Positions 24,001-36,077 of a stretch of DNA of 64,000 bases are shown here, piece after piece. Both the position numbers and the translations under genes were made by a program. This DNA comes from Chlorokybus atmophyticus (taxonomy: Eukaryota > Streptophyta > Chlorokybophyceae > Chlorokybales > Chlorokybaceae): contig RHPI01003762.1 in NCBI GenBank assembly GCA_009103225.1, positions 122,612 to 186,611 on the forward strand, given 5' to 3'. How positions within the stretch are numbered: position 1 is the first letter of the stretch; each line of letters opens with the position of its first letter. Below the pieces are notes generated by a model that saw nothing but the letters and a program-made list of their open reading frames with translations, was not told the origin of the DNA and made no database searches.

Positions 24001-26481
24001 GCGCGTTGGGTTGATATGTCAGCGCCAGCTGGCCATATGATACAGCGGGCGCACCACCCCAGTACGCGTTGATCGTCGCCTGAACCATCGTCCATGTCGT
24101 GTATGCGGGGATCGTCATCTGCACGATGGCGCGGTACCACTTGGGGTTGGAGTCCCAGTTCTTAGATACTTGGACTGGGAGACCGATCGGGTTGAGGCTT
24201 GTGTCTGAGAGTGTTGATAGGATGCCGGGGATGAGGAACACGATGCCCGTCTTGGAGAATGCCAGACGAGACACGCGTGGCTTCGAGCTCGGGTTGCTCA
24301 CGCTTACAGTCACGCGCTCGATGCGGTTCCACCTCTCCTCGCCCACCTCACCTTGCCTGCGAAGAGAGTGGGGGAGTTGAGCACTTGCGTGTGTTGTTTG
24401 TGACACAAAGTTAACAGGTCAAACAACTCACGCGTCGTTGCGCAGCTCTATGAGATGCCACCCTTCCTGCTCTTCATACGTGACTTCAAGGCCCGACATC
24501 GGCACCGGTTCTGTCTGTGGCAGCCACACAAGAGAGCCCACCGCGTCAACACAACCTTCTCAATAGCATGACAGAGTGGTTGGCAACCACACACGCACCT
24601 GATCGGCCGTGACAACGATAGGCGTGGAGAGATCGGCCAGTCCTCGCTCCAGAGGGTTGAAAAAGGCCACCAGTGTGACAGAGTATGTTTGCGAGTTCGA
24701 CCAACTGCAAGCCATCATTTGGGTGCACAATCACGAGTGAGGGGGTTCCACGCCGATCACACATCAACGACATGGCCTGGAAGATGTGGGCATACGTCTT
24801 AATCGTCTTACTTTGGGGGTGAGAGGGAGATGGTGTTGCCGCCAATGAGGCTCGCACCCTTGCTTCCTGCGAGAGTGAAGTCGGAGCCCAAACCCGCAGC
24901 GGACAACGAGATAAAGATGCGCTCGAAACCCGACAACCTGCAATGTTATCAAACTTGTAACAGATTGCATGCACGCAAGCACAGTGCATAAGCAGACGCA
25001 GTGCGAATTAGGTTAAAGTACTGAGTCAGTCAACAATACAGTGCAGATGAAACGACGCACTCACGTGTTCATGTTGGTAACTGTGAGGGTCCACGACACC
25101 CTGTCCGGCCACACACCCAGCTCAATCACAGACCTGATGTACGACGTACCCGCTGCGACAGGGGGACATGTTAGTACACAAGTACACAATAACTGCGCAA
25201 CTGCTGTGTTGTGTTGTGTTGTGGAGTCACTCACAGGACCAGGAGATGGAGTCGTATCGGCGGTGATTGAACCAGCGCCCGTGCTCTATGAGCTCCGCAC
25301 TCTGGATGAAACTGGGAATTGCAATGCACGCAGATATAGATGTTAAAATCTCCGTGTAGTACATGGAAGTGAGCAATGAGCCGCGTGCACTCACTCTCCG
25401 GAGGTGCCGATGGCGGTGTAGGTCTTGCCCGTGACGACCAACCCGAACGTGAGGGAGGGTGTACTGGGTAAATTGCTTCCCTCAATCAAATCGTTGAAAA
25501 GGTTCAGGACATAAGGCTCTGCGCAACAATCAGACATAATCAGCACAACAGAGACGAATTGAAGCGTCTCAAGCAGCGCACTCGCATGCAAGCACACACG
25601 TGCGCAGGTGCAGATGTACACACACGGAGCTCCTCACCCGAATATCGCTGCCGCAGGGCGCCAAAGGAGAGCAGCTTGAGTGTGTTATAACTCCACTCGA
25701 AGCCGTATCGGCTTGTCTGCACTGCAAGCGTGAGCTTCGTGCTGTCGCGCAGGCCGTCTTTCCAGTACATGTACGCATAGTCCGCCGCGCTGCCCACCAC
25801 CGCGTCGGCAATGGGGACTGCCGCCGGCAATGCGTTGGACACTTTGATATCCACGACGTTGGTACTGATACCAATCTTGACTCCAGTACTATCTTCTTGC
25901 GTAGGGGGCGCATCGGGCATCGGGCTGCGAGGAGGGAACCACAGTCGGGGGGAGAGAGAGACGTGATTGTTGCAATGCAAGCAAGCTGTGTGTGGCATGC
26001 ATGCATGCATGCATCCACCACAAGCATACATGCAACCGTGCAAGCGATATTATGTACTGTGGTCACGTGCATGGAAGGCGGTGGATGCATGCAAGGATGA
26101 GGTCAATGCATTGCAGTGTAAGTGCGTGTCTGGGTTCCCTGCCTCCCTGACAGTTGATGTGACAGTGGCAAGCGCTTGAGTGCACGCATGCAAGTGCGCA
26201 GGCTCGTGTTGTGACGGAGTGTGTGCATGCGTGTCGCGTCAAGCATTGCAGCATGAAGTTGCGCAAGAAGCTTCGTGGCAAGGTCACTTGTTTTCCGCAA
26301 CTTACTCTGCAATGACCACTTCCCGGTTGAGGCGGTACTTGCGCTGATCGGCGGCGCTGACCGCTTCGGCCACATTCTTCAGGCCGTCGTCCGCGAGCTG
26401 TGCATGGCTGGGGTGCAGCAAGAGGAGAGCTAGCAGCGAGACAAGGAGGAGGGTGTGCCGGCAGTGGCCCTCGGAAGCCAT
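21074..26481 (-). CDS. Large secreted modular protein with proline-rich linker (unknown function)
   Basis: Sixteen exons: 26481-26306, 25924-25638, 25518-25395, 25311-25235, 25152-25065, 24937-24812, 24704-24599, 24514-24432, 24356-23500, 23419-23343, 23257-22292, 22220-22109, 22024-21917, 21834-21671, 21598-21391 and 21306-21074. They close exactly in phase (3792 bases, 1263 residues). The start is a classic signal peptide (leucine-rich core, cut near HPSHAQ). The first half looks beta-rich, with fibronectin-like strands such as QTYSVTLVAFFNP and a large Trp/Tyr-rich region. Around residues 950-990 there is a linker of PPPRVQPSPPPP type. The C-terminus (VQLQISSDGLSWRTV...TGTVFVGVLG) resembles concanavalin-like/DUF1349-type sugar-binding modules. 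An extracellular or wall protein acting on or binding glycans is plausible, but I do not recognise the family. Many introns are minimal, about 60-120 bases. Confidence 0.8.
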
Positions 26482-27172
26482 GACTGCGTCCTTCTCTTCG
26501 ACAAGCGCCCCGTGTGTGGTCGTGCGTGTGTGTGCGTGCGTGCGTGCGTGCGTGCGACAGAGGCAGAGCGTCTCTCCTCCTGCCTCGCGCCTTGGCTCAG
26601 TCTCACTCCGCTACGCTCAGAGCTGTCTGCATCCCTGTCTCAGCAGCAGGCCGCTGCCTCCACCCATGACCACTACGCTCTCGTGACGCCCTGCGCGTGG
26701 CCTGCGCCGCTCCGTGGCCGCCGGGGTGTGCTGAGCTGAGCCGAGTGGAGCTGAGCTGAGGTTGAAGAAGCAAAGAACGCAATGCGTGAAGCAGACAGAG
26801 CGTGGAGGAGGAGCTTGCCTAGCTAAGCCGCCGCCGCCGTCATCGTTTCGTTTCGTTTCGTCAGTCAATAAGTGATGCACAGCGCGAAAAAGAGCTTGAG
26901 CAGACAGACAGCACGCGGCCCGGCCCGGCCCGTGCAAAACGACTGTTGTCCCACGGACAACTTGTCCAGTGTGCAGTGGATTATTGAACAGCAGGCGTGC
27001 GCGTGCAAGATGGCGCGGAGACAGCCTGTACGTGCGCCGTAACTGATTGATTATTCGTATTGACGGTCATTGACCGCTTTAGACTGCTCCAATATCGGTG
27101 GCGGTCACTGACGGCAAAGTGCCGGTAACTTACTTACCCGGGGTACTGCCTTTAAGGGTAGGACTGTCGGAT

Positions 27173-27220
27173 ATGTACATGACATGGTATCTATCATGAT
27201 AGATACCATGTCATGTACAT
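27173..27220. repeat. 48-bp perfect palindrome
   Basis: Each half is 24 bases, beginning ATGTACATGACATGG, and the centre is TCATGA. There are no mismatches. Confidence 0.9.
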
Positions 27221-27344
27221 CACATGTGCATATCTACGAAATTAAATGCACATATATGCGTAGACATGTATAATACATACGACATAATAAACGTTGTGCG
27301 CAATTATACATACCATGAGTGATGAACATTTGCAAAAGGTACAT

Positions 27345-27381
<37 letters not shown>
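27345..27381 (+). repeat. CT microsatellite
   Basis: Uninterrupted CT dinucleotides. Confidence 0.9.
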
Positions 27382-27385
<4 letters not shown>

Positions 27386-27675
27386 TATGTTGAGTATATA
27401 AATGTATATGTATATAAGAAGTTTACATATAGTGTATGGGATGAAGCGGGTAACTGAACAATAATAGAGCATAAGCATATACATTTACATGAGCATGTTT
27501 ATTATATTAATCAACATGAATACACGTTAAATGAATACACCAATATGTATGTATTCGCATATCATTTTAAGTTTACATATATATGTGTGTGTGTTTACAA
27601 AAGATGTACACGCACATATGTACACACGCACACACACACACACGCGCGCGCACGCACGCATGCATATAGATACAT

Positions 27676-27703
27676 GTGTATGTGTGTCTGTGTGTGTGTG
27701 TGT

Positions 27704-27772
<69 letters not shown>

Positions 27773-27791
27773 NNNNNNNNNNNNNNNNNNN
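27676..27791 (+). repeat. GT microsatellite ending in an assembly gap
   Basis: GT repeat with a few TCTG interruptions, then 19 N (27773-27791) and a C20+ tract to about 27822. Confidence 0.9.
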
Positions 27792-28676
27792 CCCCCCCCC
27801 CCCCCCCCCCCCCGCCCCCAATCAAGGAAGCATGAATCTTTGTAGTGTGCATTAATGCAATTGGAGGTGGGAGGTCTTTCAATGAGAGGGGGGGGGGGTA
27901 ACATTACTCCTCAAGTTACCTTAGCCTTACCCGCTGTTTTGCACCATGGTTGACGGGTAATGTTACGGGTAACGTTAAAAATGACCGTCAAGGTGATGGG
28001 TTGTAATTGGTCCGTGTGAAGGCACTGTCGACTGAAGTACCAATGATTGACTGATCAGGACCGCGGTCGGGGCTTTACGACGGCCCGTCGTCGACGGGGT
28101 AAGCCCAACCCTACCTAAGCGTGTAGGTTACACGGTGCATCGCGTGTGTGACACACGCCGCGTGATCCCTTCCAGTCCGAACTTCTCAGTCACATCTGCC
28201 CTGGATACCCTAGGATGGTATACGCTCACGTACCTAGGGCTTAGCCCACGCCGGTAATCCGAATGATGAAAAACTAGCTCGGACAGCGAAATGTTCGCCA
28301 GAAACGCTTTCATGTGGTAAACAAATCATTGTCGGCAAATAAGGCACAACCCTACCAATAGGCTGTGCCATACTTTGACATTTGACCTATTTACTTGTAT
28401 TGTACAATACAAACGAATTGCGAACATAATGCGCTCTTCGTCTTGTACACCATGCAACGCTGGGTGAATTAGGCATACATCATCAATTAACTGCTGTCAA
28501 GCGCACTTGTACCGACAACCTATGACCTGAACCGTTCAGATGCATCTTGAAAAAGCAGCCGGGAGGCCGCGGGCTGATGGTGCGCAGTAATCGGCGCGGA
28601 GCCTGGGTGGACGATATATTGATGTTTGCGGAGTCGTAAAGCCTCCTGCACGCCGGCGGGGGTCGCGACTGGCGGG

Positions 28677-28716
28677 GTTGTCCGGAGATCGATTGAGCGA
28701 GTAATCTCCGGACAAC
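28677..28716. repeat. Hairpin with 13-bp perfect arms
   Basis: GTTGTCCGGAGAT and ATCTCCGGACAAC flank a 14-base loop. Confidence 0.7.
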
Positions 28717-29620
28717 GCCGGACAGATGCAGGGCGGCACCCCACGCCGACGGGCCTTGCCATCGCAAGTTGCGCCGACCGATCCATGACCATAATGAATT
28801 GCACGATGTAGCATGATCACATCGATGCTTGTGAGTTCGGCTGCTGTCCATGTTGATGACGCAGTAACTACAACGTGTAAGCAATTAGCGTTACATGGTA
28901 GAGTGGATTAGTTAGAACGAGGGTGAGTAGTGGCGGCATGTCTTTGGGGTATGGGGCCTGCCCCGACCTCGTACCGCCAAAAACGCGGCCGTTTTACCTA
29001 CTAACTGTGCTGCAGCTGCACCGAGTCCCTAGCGATTTTGGGTCGCCGTTAGTCAGCAGTTAGCGGTGAGATAGTTTTCAACATCTTTTAAGCATCTTTG
29101 CAATGATTGGTCATTTCACTGCCTTTTTCAGCAACGGCTGTTGTCACCGTTGCGATCCCATTTGATCAATCTCATGTGTGACCAAATGGTGGCCTAACGA
29201 TGCGATTTTTCGTTTAATTGAATCTTAACATTAAGGTAATTCAGGTTAGCATTGTTTTGTTTATTGTAACCTCGGCATTACCTACTGAGTATCGCAGCAC
29301 GTACCTTGGCGTGAACGTTACATTAAATATTAAATTTTGAAACACTTAACTGCAGGTTGCTAACCAAATTGCACCATATTGCACCATATTGCAGCATATG
29401 TATTCAAATCGCAACATATGTTCCTCATATTGCAACACATGAGAGATATTGTTTTGCCACCTAAGATAAGTGTGTTATATCTCAAATCATATGGGCCATA
29501 TGCAACAATATGCCGGCATGAACATCGTGCACGTTGTGCTCATTATTGATATTTATTCGCATATATTTTGAGCAGTTGCATGAAGTGGGGATGTGCTATG
29601 GACGGCCGAGATCTATATTT

Positions 29621-29807
29621 AACAGATCGAACGGCTGATAGTTGATAAACGCCGCTTAGCCAATGAGCGGCATGCGGGCCGCGCAGCCCGGCAGTCGCGG
29701 GTGCCGCATGTGTTGCCCTCGGGATGAGGTTTGCGTGTGCCCTAATGCCGGCCGCCCCGCCCAATCAGCCGCACCGCTTGTTAACTATCGAACAGACACG
29801 ATCTGTT
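29621..29807. mobile_element. Possible foldback MITE
   Basis: The ends AACAGATCG / CGATCTGTT and further interior stretches (GATAGTT / AACTATC, GCCGCTTAGCCAATGAG against the CCAATCAGCCGC side) pair imperfectly across about 187 bp. No coding capacity. The target duplication is unclear. Confidence 0.35.
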
Positions 29808-30362
29808 CATGCAACGGCCCGTTGACGCATTTAGTTGTGTATTTCATGCGATTACTACCGTAGTCGTATTGGTAGCCAACTATTGAGATTACAGATTGGC
29901 GCGCAAGTTGTCCAATTTGTAATACCGGTTTTTATCTCTTGTAACACCGGTGTACGCGGCACACTCTCTTAACGCGTGGGTACATGTACACTACCCAATG
30001 TTATTGTACTACTTTGCACACGATAAGCGATTTACATTCTTTTGTCACAAACAACAATCCTACCCACAGTTCAACTTTTGCAAGAACACTTAAGCCCTGT
30101 GATGCAATGCATTGATTGTCATAACTATAAATCACACGATGAACAATTATTATTGCATAATTCATTCTACCTCACCCTTCCAAGTTATATTAGTAGGAAA
30201 GAGTTGATGTAAAGCCTGGTGTACTTTATTGCTAGAGTTGCAAATTAAGATGGTTGTGTTACGATGCCTGTCAATTGTTAATCCCTGTACTGATGGACTT
30301 TGCACGACGCCTGCAACACACTGCGGATGCTCGCTTCGCAGGCGCGACAATACGTCCTCAAT

Positions 30363-30601
30363 AAGTAAATATTTGTAATCTGCAAGCGGCGGTAGCGCTG
30401 TTGAAAGTGGAGCGCATCGGCCGTAAAGCTGTATCAAATGATACCCGTAGTCAATGTGATCGCGTCTGGCAACAGTTTAAGTAACTATTTGTAATCTGCA
30501 AGCGGCGGTAGCGCTGTTTTTTTTTGAAAGTGGAGCGCATCGGCCGTAAAGCTGTATCAAATGATACCCGTAGTCAATGTGATCGCGTCTGGCAACAGTT
30601 T
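30363..30601 (+). repeat. Tandem duplication of about 116 bp
   Basis: 30363-30478 and 30479-30601 are nearly identical, both containing AATCTGCAAGCGGCGGTAGC. The second copy has a T-tract expansion of about 8 bases. It lies at the 5' border of the tyrosine-recombinase remnant. Confidence 0.85.
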
Positions 30602-31055
30602 GCCAATTATCTGCAACAACCTGAGCTCAACATTGCTGTTGCCAACGTCACCCAGCTGTTGTCACAAGCTACCTTGCTGGGCAATAGACCGCCACACGTA
30701 TAGGCAAAGCTCGTAGGTTCGACCGCCATAGCCATCGCATAATCGCCGGCACTACTTGGGACAATAAGATCTCACATCTGACATGCTCGTTGAGACTGCT
30801 AAGATACATCAGCCGTTGGAACAAGGACATGTCAACAGGGAACCTGCTTCTATCCATTGATGTGCGCAAGCTTCGCCAAGGGGACGCCAAGGGGACGCCA
30901 AGGGTATGCCAAGATTGACGCTCGGCAAGGCGTGCAACCTATTTCTGCTATGCCATTGGCAATGGAGGACATGCGCACGTTAATCCACTTTCAGCAGCAG
31001 CTGTCTACCATACCTAAGGCACCGACAGTCACACATGATAAGGCTGTACTCTAGC

Positions 31056-31129
31056 TGTAGGGAAGGTATATTATATAACCACAAATCGACCGTAAAAGCA
31101 AGTCTTTTATGGTCAAGTGGGCTGTGACA
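31056..31129 (+). repeat. Left LTR of TRIM 1
   Basis: 74 bp, TGTAGGGAAGG...GCTGTGACA. Shorter than the right LTR by a roughly 29-bp hairpin insertion present there. Confidence 0.85.
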
Positions 31130-31164
31130 TTGGGCATCGGAGCTTGAGACCCGGGTTCAATTCC
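31110..31164 (+). promoter_or_regulatory. tRNA-like A and B boxes in TRIM 1
   Basis: TGGTCAAGTGG (31110-31120) fits the Pol III A box and GGTTCAATTCC (31154-31164) the B box, at tRNA-like spacing. They straddle the LTR/internal boundary. Conserved in TRIM 2. Confidence 0.5.
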
Positions 31165-31499
31165 TGCCTTGCACACGAATTTCACGATCGTTGTTTCTCA
31201 TCCCAGTAACACCGTAAATGGTCACTTCATAAGTGCCATCATTGATAGGGCGCGACTTGCCTAATGGCAGTCGCGTCGGACTCACCAGTGCAATCGGCGC
31301 GGCAAGACGCGACCTGCCTGTCGCGATGCGACCTGTGGGGCCGTCAGCGGCGCGCTATGCGCGCGTTGACCGGTATAGGCCTAATTTAGCCGATCCTTGC
31401 CGTTGGGGCCGGTGGCCGACTCTAGCAAACCCCTGGGGTGGTTCCCCAGCTAATGGGAGCCAGCTGCCGAGGACGTCAGCGTTTGTAAGTTGGGGGGAA

Positions 31500-31602
31500 T
31501 GTAACGGGAAGGTACATTATATAACCACAAATCGACCATAAAAGCACCAACTTGGTGCTTTTATGATCATGAAAGACTTTTATGGTCGAGTGGGCTTTGA
31601 CA
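31500..31602 (+). repeat. Right LTR of TRIM 1
   Basis: 103 bp, TGTAACGGGAAGG...GCTTTGACA. Includes a hairpin AAAAGCACCAACTTGGTGCTTTT. Confidence 0.85.
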
Positions 31603-31710
31603 CTAGCGAAACTACACATTGTGCATATATATGTGGTGCACATGGCAACGGAGTGGTGAAGGTGCACGTTTACAAATGTACGAGATACAAGCAGCAGCTT
31701 TTGGGCTGGC

Positions 31711-32237
31711 TGTAACAGCACCACCGTCGCCGGTGATGCCCCTTCAATCCACTACCCCAACACCCACACCGCCTATGACAAGCCTTTGAATGGCGTAGCC
31801 GCCACTGAGCAGAGAACTGAAAGTCCCTCACATCAGTTTGATGTGACCTTTTATATCAAGAGTAGATCAAATATATACCTCTAGATAATTAACTCGCCAC
31901 TATACATCGACCCTACAGATAGGGTAGTTAGGAAATTTAGTGTGAGCCAATCACAGCTCAGATAAGGTACCTATCCATAAGGTACCTATCGAAAGACACC
32001 TATCGCAATGTACCTAACGAGATAGTGACCACATTTTATCAAATGTGACACTAAATAGGCTTGAATAAGCGAATCTACACCTTTTGGGACTTCTTAGAGC
32101 TATGATAAAGCATTATAGCCTTTAATAAGCGAGGAACCGTAGAAAAAAGGTATAAATAAGCATATTTAGATACTTATTCATACAGAATGTGTTATTTAGG
32201 TAGCAATAATACCCCTATTATTATTGCTCCCGTTACA
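31711..32237 (-). repeat. LTR of Ty3/gypsy A (3' LTR in element sense)
   Basis: 527 bp, matching 38029-38555. Confidence 0.92.
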
Positions 32238-32516
32238 TTCCCCCCCACTTAGCTTTTCAACGTCCTCGTTGAACTCAAGTTGATCAGGCTTGATTTCGAG
32301 TAATTGTAACCACTGAAATAGCAGGAAAGGACAGGGTGGTAATGAAACTGCACTGCCAGTCTGTCATAAAAGCAAGCCCACAGTTTATGGGACAGGACGT
32401 GAATCCCAATAAGCTCGAAGCAACTCGCGGCAGTGCGTAAGATGCCTATCGGGCTCCCAACTGTTATGTTCTGGGCCATACCCTTTTCATTTCACTAAAT
32501 ACCGAGTTACGCGTCC

Positions 32517-35500
32517 TCAACTATTTAGCTTATGGTTCAATATAGCTTCCACCTCGTATTCGAGCTCGCTGTCCACCTCAACTGGCGGTGGTGGAGGCTG
32601 TGTTCTACCGTCTGAGCGGTAAGGTTTCAACAAGTTCACATGGAACACGTTGTGTATTCGCACACTTGGGGGCAATTGCAGTCTATAAGCGTGCGTACCA
32701 ACTGTATCAGTGATAGCGAAAGGACCCAACCATCGGGGCAACAACTTGCGAGCACCCGTACCTTTGATGGTTATGTTCTTTGCGTTAAGCAAAACTTTAT
32801 CGCCGACATCGAAAGTGGCCATTCTTCGATGTGTATTAGCTTTTTGCCTGTCCTGTGCTTTTGACAGACACAGCTTGGCTCGAGCCAAAGTTTTTGCACA
32901 TCAGTGGCAAATTCCTTTGCCGCTGGTACGGTCAGGGCATTGTGAGGTACACGCAATGACGCTGGTGTGTTCAGGCGAATCCCATAATTCAAGAAAAATG
33001 GGGTTTCCTTTACACTTTCCAGCCACGCGTTGTTCACAGCGAAGGTGCCATTGGCAAGTACCTGTCCCAATCAGCATTATTAGGAGCCACATAGTGGCGA
33101 AGCATTTCTTTCAGTATTTGATTTGCTCGGTCAGTTTGTCCGTCCGTTTGCGAGTGGAAAGCAGTCGACATGCTTTGTTTTACCCCAACAATACACTGAC
33201 TTCTCTCCAAAACTTGGAGACAAACCGAGGATCGCAATCTGTGATAAGTTCACGCGGTACACCGTGAACTCGAAAGGCCGTGGACATAGATTAATGTGCC
33301 AAGTCCCGTGCACTCGCAGTTGTGCAACACGGGGCAAAATGCACCATTTTGGTTAAACGGTCGACAAAAACCACAATAGCAGTGTATTTGGCTGCTGTTT
33401 CAGGTAGGTCAGTCATTAGATCCATACTGACACTATCCCATATTTGTTCTGGAAATGCCAATGGTTTAAGCAATCCCGCTTGTTTTTGTTGTAGTGGCTT
33501 ATTACGTTGACACACGTCACATGTGCGAACATATTGATCCACATCAGCTGACATTGACGGCCACCAGTATAACTGTTGCACAGCTTTAAGTGCTTTGTTT
33601 TCCCCAATGCCCAGCATACGGCGGATCATGCACTGAATGTAAGCATTGCTTACGCAAGTCGCCCGAGTTGGGAATTGCCAACTGCTCCCCTTTATACCAC
33701 AGATTGCTAACAGCAGTAAGCTGTTGCAAGTTGGTTTGACTGCTAAACCAATCATCTGAGTTATAACCTGTGGACACTTTCTTTAAGAAAGGATCTTCAG
33801 GCTGTTGTACATTACGTACTTCGAGAGCGCGTAAGTGGCAAAAGAGCAGGGCTACGACTTAGTGGATCCGCCACATTGGTGCGACCCAGACGGTATTGCC
33901 AAGTGAAAGTGAAACGAGAAATAAATTTATTCCACCTAGCTTGCCGCCTCGACAGATTTTGTTGCGCTTGAAAGAATGTGAGCGGGTTGTGATCAGTAAT
34001 CACTGAAACTCCACACCTTCCAAGTAGCAACGCCATGTGCGCAGGGCGTGCAGCACCCCGAGCAATTCCTGCTCAGTGGTTGTGTAATTACGTTCAGCAG
34101 GAATGAACTTTCTGCTTTCATATGCACATGGTCTGTCATACTGTAGAAGGACTGCCCCACACCCAATGGTGGAAGCATCACTGATTACCACAGAAGGCTT
34201 GGTGTGGTCGGGGGAGGCTAACACAGGGGCTTGTGTTAATGCATCTTTAATGCGTGTAAAAGCAACCTCGTGTGCCTCCGTCCACACAAATTTAACATCT
34301 TTTCTCAGTAAAGATGTTAAAGGATTTGCCATGCTAGAATATGCTCGCACGAACTTGCAAAAATAATTGGCTAGCCCCAAGAAAGCACGTAACTGATGTA
34401 CATCCTTGGGTGGTGGCCAATCCTTCACCGCACACACCTTTTGAGGATCTGGTTTCAATCCTTCTTTGCCAATCACATGCCATAAAAAGGGTAGTTCATC
34501 CTTGCAAAGTTGCATTTGGACAGGTTAGCATAGAATTTGTGTTCGCGTAACTTAGCTAAAACCAATTCCACATGCATGTGATGGTCCTCCCGGGTTTTGC
34601 TGAACACAATAACGTCTAGGTATACCAGTACAAACTTGTATAATTCATTAGCAAATACCGCGTTCGTTGTTGACTGAAATGTAGCCGGTGCATTTGTTAA
34701 CCCAAATGGTAACAACACTTTATACTCAAAGTGTCCCAGTGGGGTGCGAAATGCAGTGTTTTTTTATATCCGACGGGTGGATTTTAGTTTGATGATAACC
34801 ATTGGTCACATCCAGTGTGCTAAACACTGTTGCACCTGACAGCTTATCAAACAAATCATCAATCCGAGGCAAAGGGTATCTGTTTTTCATTGTTATCTTA
34901 TTCAACGCACGGTAATCAATACACATGCGTAGCTTGCCAATCTTTTTAGGCACATACAAAATTGGTGCACAAAAAGGAGATATGCTCTTTGTTATTAAAC
35001 CTTTGTCCAATAACTCTTTGAGCTGTTTTTCCTTTTCCACGTGTTCTAAGGGACTTAGCCTATAGATAGGCCGCCAAGGTGGCTTTGCCCCCTCTTCCAA
35101 CGGAATGGTATGATGTATGTTTCTATCAGGAGGCAACTCCGGGAGTTCATCCTGAAATACATCTGCGTATTGTTCCGTAAGTGATTGCACCACAGGGCCA
35201 GATACGGCCTGTTCAATAGGTGTCTCTTCCTGTCGTATGTGCATCAAATATACTTCCGCACGTTTGCGCATGCAACGTTTCATTTGCATAGCATAGAGGA
35301 GCGGAACATTGTCGCGAGCAACACGTGCGAGTACAAGTGCGATTAACGTCACCTTACGTTTACCCTTACGAAGGGTGCACGTATTTGCTCGAGAGTCCAA
35401 TTGCAAACCTGCTTCGGTGTGCCACTGTTCACTCAAAACAACATCCACCCCGGGGATACCTGTATCCACCACAATAAAAGTTGGTCGAGTCCTGTGGCTG

Positions 35501-35835
35501 TAAATCAAAAAACGCCCCTTCACCTCCCCAATTGCATTAAGGGTGGAATCAGCAGCACGCACATACAACGTGACTGGTGTGAAAGGTTTGTTATTACGTT
35601 TCACCCAAGCATGTTCAACAAAGTTATGGTTTGCACCAGTATCAATCAATGCTGTACATGGTGTACCCATAAGTTGACTCTCAAATCTCCATTTGAGTGG
35701 CACTGAGTGACCATCAAATGTAGCTAATGTCGGAGTGCCGTGATTGGTAGCAGGCTTGATAAAGATCACTTGCAACGGTGAAGCTCCTGTATCCTTGCGT
35801 GAGAGTTGCATAATTAGTTCTCCCCCTTTCAACAA
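32517..35835 (-). pseudogene. Pol of Ty3/gypsy A: protease, RT, RNase H, integrase, chromodomain start
   Basis: In order on the minus strand: protease [13 protein letters not shown] (about 35660), RT (about 35150-34500), RNase H (34350-34040, VVISDASTIGCGAVLL), zinc-binding and DDE integrase (33755-33040, with MDLMTDLPE and HSQTDGQTDRANQ), then a GPY-type module (32840-32620). The end, YEVEAILNHKL, matches the beginning of a chromodomain and is cut short. The RT active site reads YLDVIVFS, so the second catalytic Asp is Val (codon at 34611-34613). Several frameshifts also break the gene. The domain order identifies a Ty3/gypsy chromovirus. Confidence 0.85.
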
Positions 35836-36077
35836 TCGCGACCATGGGCCATAATGTCGAGGGATAATTACTCATGCAGTGACAGCATGTTGTAATTGCA
35901 ACTCGTGTAAGTGCTTAACAGCAGCTACTAATTCAGAGAATGGAACATTGATTAAAACACAACCGTTTGCATTTGTAAACACAGGTGGTGTGCTCATATC
36001 AGTCAATACATCTGATACATCACAAAGAGAGGAAACTTTATCAAGAAGTACAGAGTTTTTAAAGTCGTTCTGCTCGA

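Larger units (their letters stand above)
26482..30362. other. Intergenic, repeat-rich, no gene seen
   Basis: Contains the upstream region of the secreted-protein gene, CT and GT microsatellites, a 19-base gap (27773-27791) followed by a C tract, a 48-bp palindrome, a hairpin and a possible foldback element. A minus-strand open frame at 28884-28483 (133 codons) has no recognisable features. Confidence 0.5.
31056..31602 (+). mobile_element. TRIM retrotransposon 1 (547 bp)
   Basis: Two short LTRs with TG...CA ends (31056-31129 and 31500-31602), a 5-bp target duplication CTAGC (31051-31055 and 31603-31607), a purine tract AAGTTGGGGGGAA before the right LTR, and a TTGGGCATCGGAGC primer-site-like start after the left LTR. 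No coding capacity. Its terminal sequence TGTAACGGGA is shared with the LTR of the neighbouring Ty3 element, which may supply its enzymes. Confidence 0.85.

Noticed and set aside
28483-28884. 133-codon minus-strand open frame as a gene
   Set aside because: No recognisable motif, a second overlapping frame of similar length, and a hairpin inside; unsupported.
31110-31164. A genuine tRNA gene
   Set aside because: A and B boxes fit, but the T stem pairs poorly and no acceptor stem can be formed. The segment lies within TRIM copies.
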